A stretch of 6,183 bases of DNA from Actinomycetota bacterium (GTDB lineage: Bacteria; Actinomycetota; CADDZG01; JAHWKV01), in NCBI GenBank assembly GCA_019347725.1, contig JAHWKV010000066.1:1-6183 (forward strand). The letters are read 5' to 3'. Both the position numbers and the translations under genes were made by a program. The stretch's first letter is position 1. Each line of letters opens with the position of its first letter. Shown here one piece after another: positions 5,367 to 6,183 of the stretch. Under the pieces are notes generated by a model. That model made no database searches and was not told the origin of the DNA. It was given only the letters and a program-made list of their open reading frames with translations.

Positions 5367-6183
5367 ATGGTGGTTAAGTTAGGGACCAGCTCGGTTACGG
5401 GGCCCGATGGAAAGCCCGATCCGGAGCGGATGCGCCGCGTGACCGATCAGGTGAGCGAGCTGGTCGACAGAGGGGTGCGCTGCGTAATCGTGTCCTCGGG
5501 TGCGGTTGCCGCCGGTATGCAGGCTCTCGGGTTGGTGAGGCGGCCCAACGACATGCCGGGGCTGCAAGCGGCGGCCGCGGTGGGTCAGCGCCGGTTGATC
5601 GATATTTACGCATCTTTGCTGGAGGGGAAAGGTCACCTGGTCGGGCAGATCCTGCTTACCCAGGACGATATGGTGCAAAGGCGCCACTACCTAAACGCCA
5701 AGCACACCGTGGACAGGTTGTTCGACCTTGGCTGTATCCCCATAGTCAACGAGAACGACACGGTGGCTACTGAGGAGATCCGGTACGGGGACAACGACCG
5801 CCTGGCTGCGCTGGTAGCCAACTTGGTGGGCGCCGACCTATTGATCATGCTCTCCGACGTCGCGGGGCTATTCACCACACACCCCGACAAAGAGGGCGCA
5901 GAGTTGGTGGAGGTGATCGAGCAAATCACCCCCGAGCTTACGAAGGCAGCGTCGGGCTCATCCACGCTGGGGTCGGGCGGCATGGTCAGCAAACTCGAGG
6001 CCGCGCGCATGGCGATCGATCTCGCGGGCCCCGACCTGCTCGACGATGCCCTCGACGTCGCGATCGCCGCGAGCCGGTCGCTCGGTCGCACGTCGCAGGT
6101 CGACGAGCTTCGCCGTCGCCGCGCGACGCTCGCCCCGCCGCCTACCGCCTCGCTCGCGCCGACGCCGGGCGCGCAGACGCCGG
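5367..6183 (+). CDS. proB: Glutamate 5-kinase ProB, 3' end missing
   Basis: ProB phosphorylates L-glutamate with ATP to give gamma-glutamyl phosphate, the first and feedback-controlled step of proline synthesis. Counting from the ATG at 5367, the amino-acid kinase domain is clear: VVKLGTSSV (2-10) for ATP binding, VSSGAVAAG (42-50), QILLTQDDM (94-102), INENDTVA-type IVNENDTVATEEI (126-138) for glutamate, GDNDRLAAL (141-149), LSDVAGLFT (162-170) and GSGGMVSKLEAARMA (202-216), with Lys209 matching E. coli Lys217. After residue ~216 the sequence no longer follows ProB, and the PUA domain expected after residue ~270 is not reached. The frame stays open to the window edge. The ATG has no good ribosome binding site. 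An in-frame TTG at 5343, inside the end of obg and four bases after GAGAG, would add MTTKRPLR and give a more usual N-terminus. In either case translation is likely coupled to obg. Confidence 0.92.
   Translation, partial: MVVKLGTSSVTGPDGKPDPERMRRVTDQVSELVDRGVRCVIVSSGAVAAGMQALGLVRRPNDMPGLQAAAAVGQRRLIDIYASLLEGKGHLVGQILLTQDDMVQRRHYLNAKHTVDRLFDLGCIPIVNENDTVATEEIRYGDNDRLAALVANLVGADLLIMLSDVAGLFTTHPDKEGAELVEVIEQITPELTKAASGSSTLGSGGMVSKLEAARMAIDLAGPDLLDDALDVAIAASRSLGRTSQVDELRRRRATLAPPPTASLAPTPGAQTP
6012..6183 (+). other. Right-edge tail unlike ProB, possibly foreign DNA
   Basis: From about 6012 the proB frame continues open but the protein (DLLDDALDVA, DELRRRRATL, then Pro/Ala-rich to the edge) has no counterpart in ProB, where a short strand and helix followed by a GTLF-type segment are expected. 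None of the 57 codons from 6012 ends in A and 51 end in G or C, whereas the preceding 57 proB codons include about eight ending in A. This indicates coding DNA of higher GC, in the same frame. I do not recognise the product; the mix of a charged helix with a Pro/Ala-rich end is not diagnostic. Confidence 0.55.

Overview
The window is a compact, all plus-strand housekeeping segment with the gene order rodA (C-terminal part), ribonuclease E/G, rplU (L21), rpmA (L27), obg and proB (partial). This order is typical of Actinobacteria, where the RNase E gene sits directly before rplU-rpmA-obg-proB. Three things fit an uncultured, high-GC actinobacterial (possibly Acidimicrobiia-like) genome: RNase E with a long disordered N-terminal arm, TTG and GTG start codons, and strongly Lys/Ala/Pro-rich protein tails. 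The lineage assignment is inferred from gene order and protein style only.

Layout. Positions 1-162 hold no gene I recognise. An ORF at 163-825 encodes the second half of the SEDS glycosyltransferase RodA. After a 51-base gap, a TTG-initiated gene (877-2949) encodes a 690-residue RNase E/G whose first ~282 residues are low-complexity and charged. Its catalytic core is complete as far as the zinc-link and then stops. A 114-base gap carries a candidate extended -10 promoter and a leader for rplU. rplU (3064-3708) has a normal L21 core plus a Lys-rich tail of about 110 residues built from short exact tandem repeats. It overlaps rpmA (3698-3967) by 11 bases. obg (4046-5353) follows after a 78-base gap containing a small hairpin, and proB starts at or just before the end of obg and runs off the window.

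How the genes work together. RodA builds the elongation cell wall. RNase E/G processes and decays RNA. L21, L27 and the GTPase Obg serve 50S ribosome structure and assembly. ProB catalyses the first step of proline synthesis. rplU-rpmA-obg-proB reads as one transcription unit.

The main oddities are at the two ends. RodA loses family similarity upstream of about position 211, so that its first half, including the conserved QPDLGT segment, is absent. ProB loses family similarity after about position 6012, where codon use shifts to almost no A-ending codons. Both look like joins to unrelated DNA. Assembly or amplification chimeras are the simplest explanation; real rearrangements are possible. 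I see no new defence, mobile or RNA system here. The biologically interesting points are the repeat-built charged arms on RNase E/G and L21, and the RNase core that ends without the small domain.
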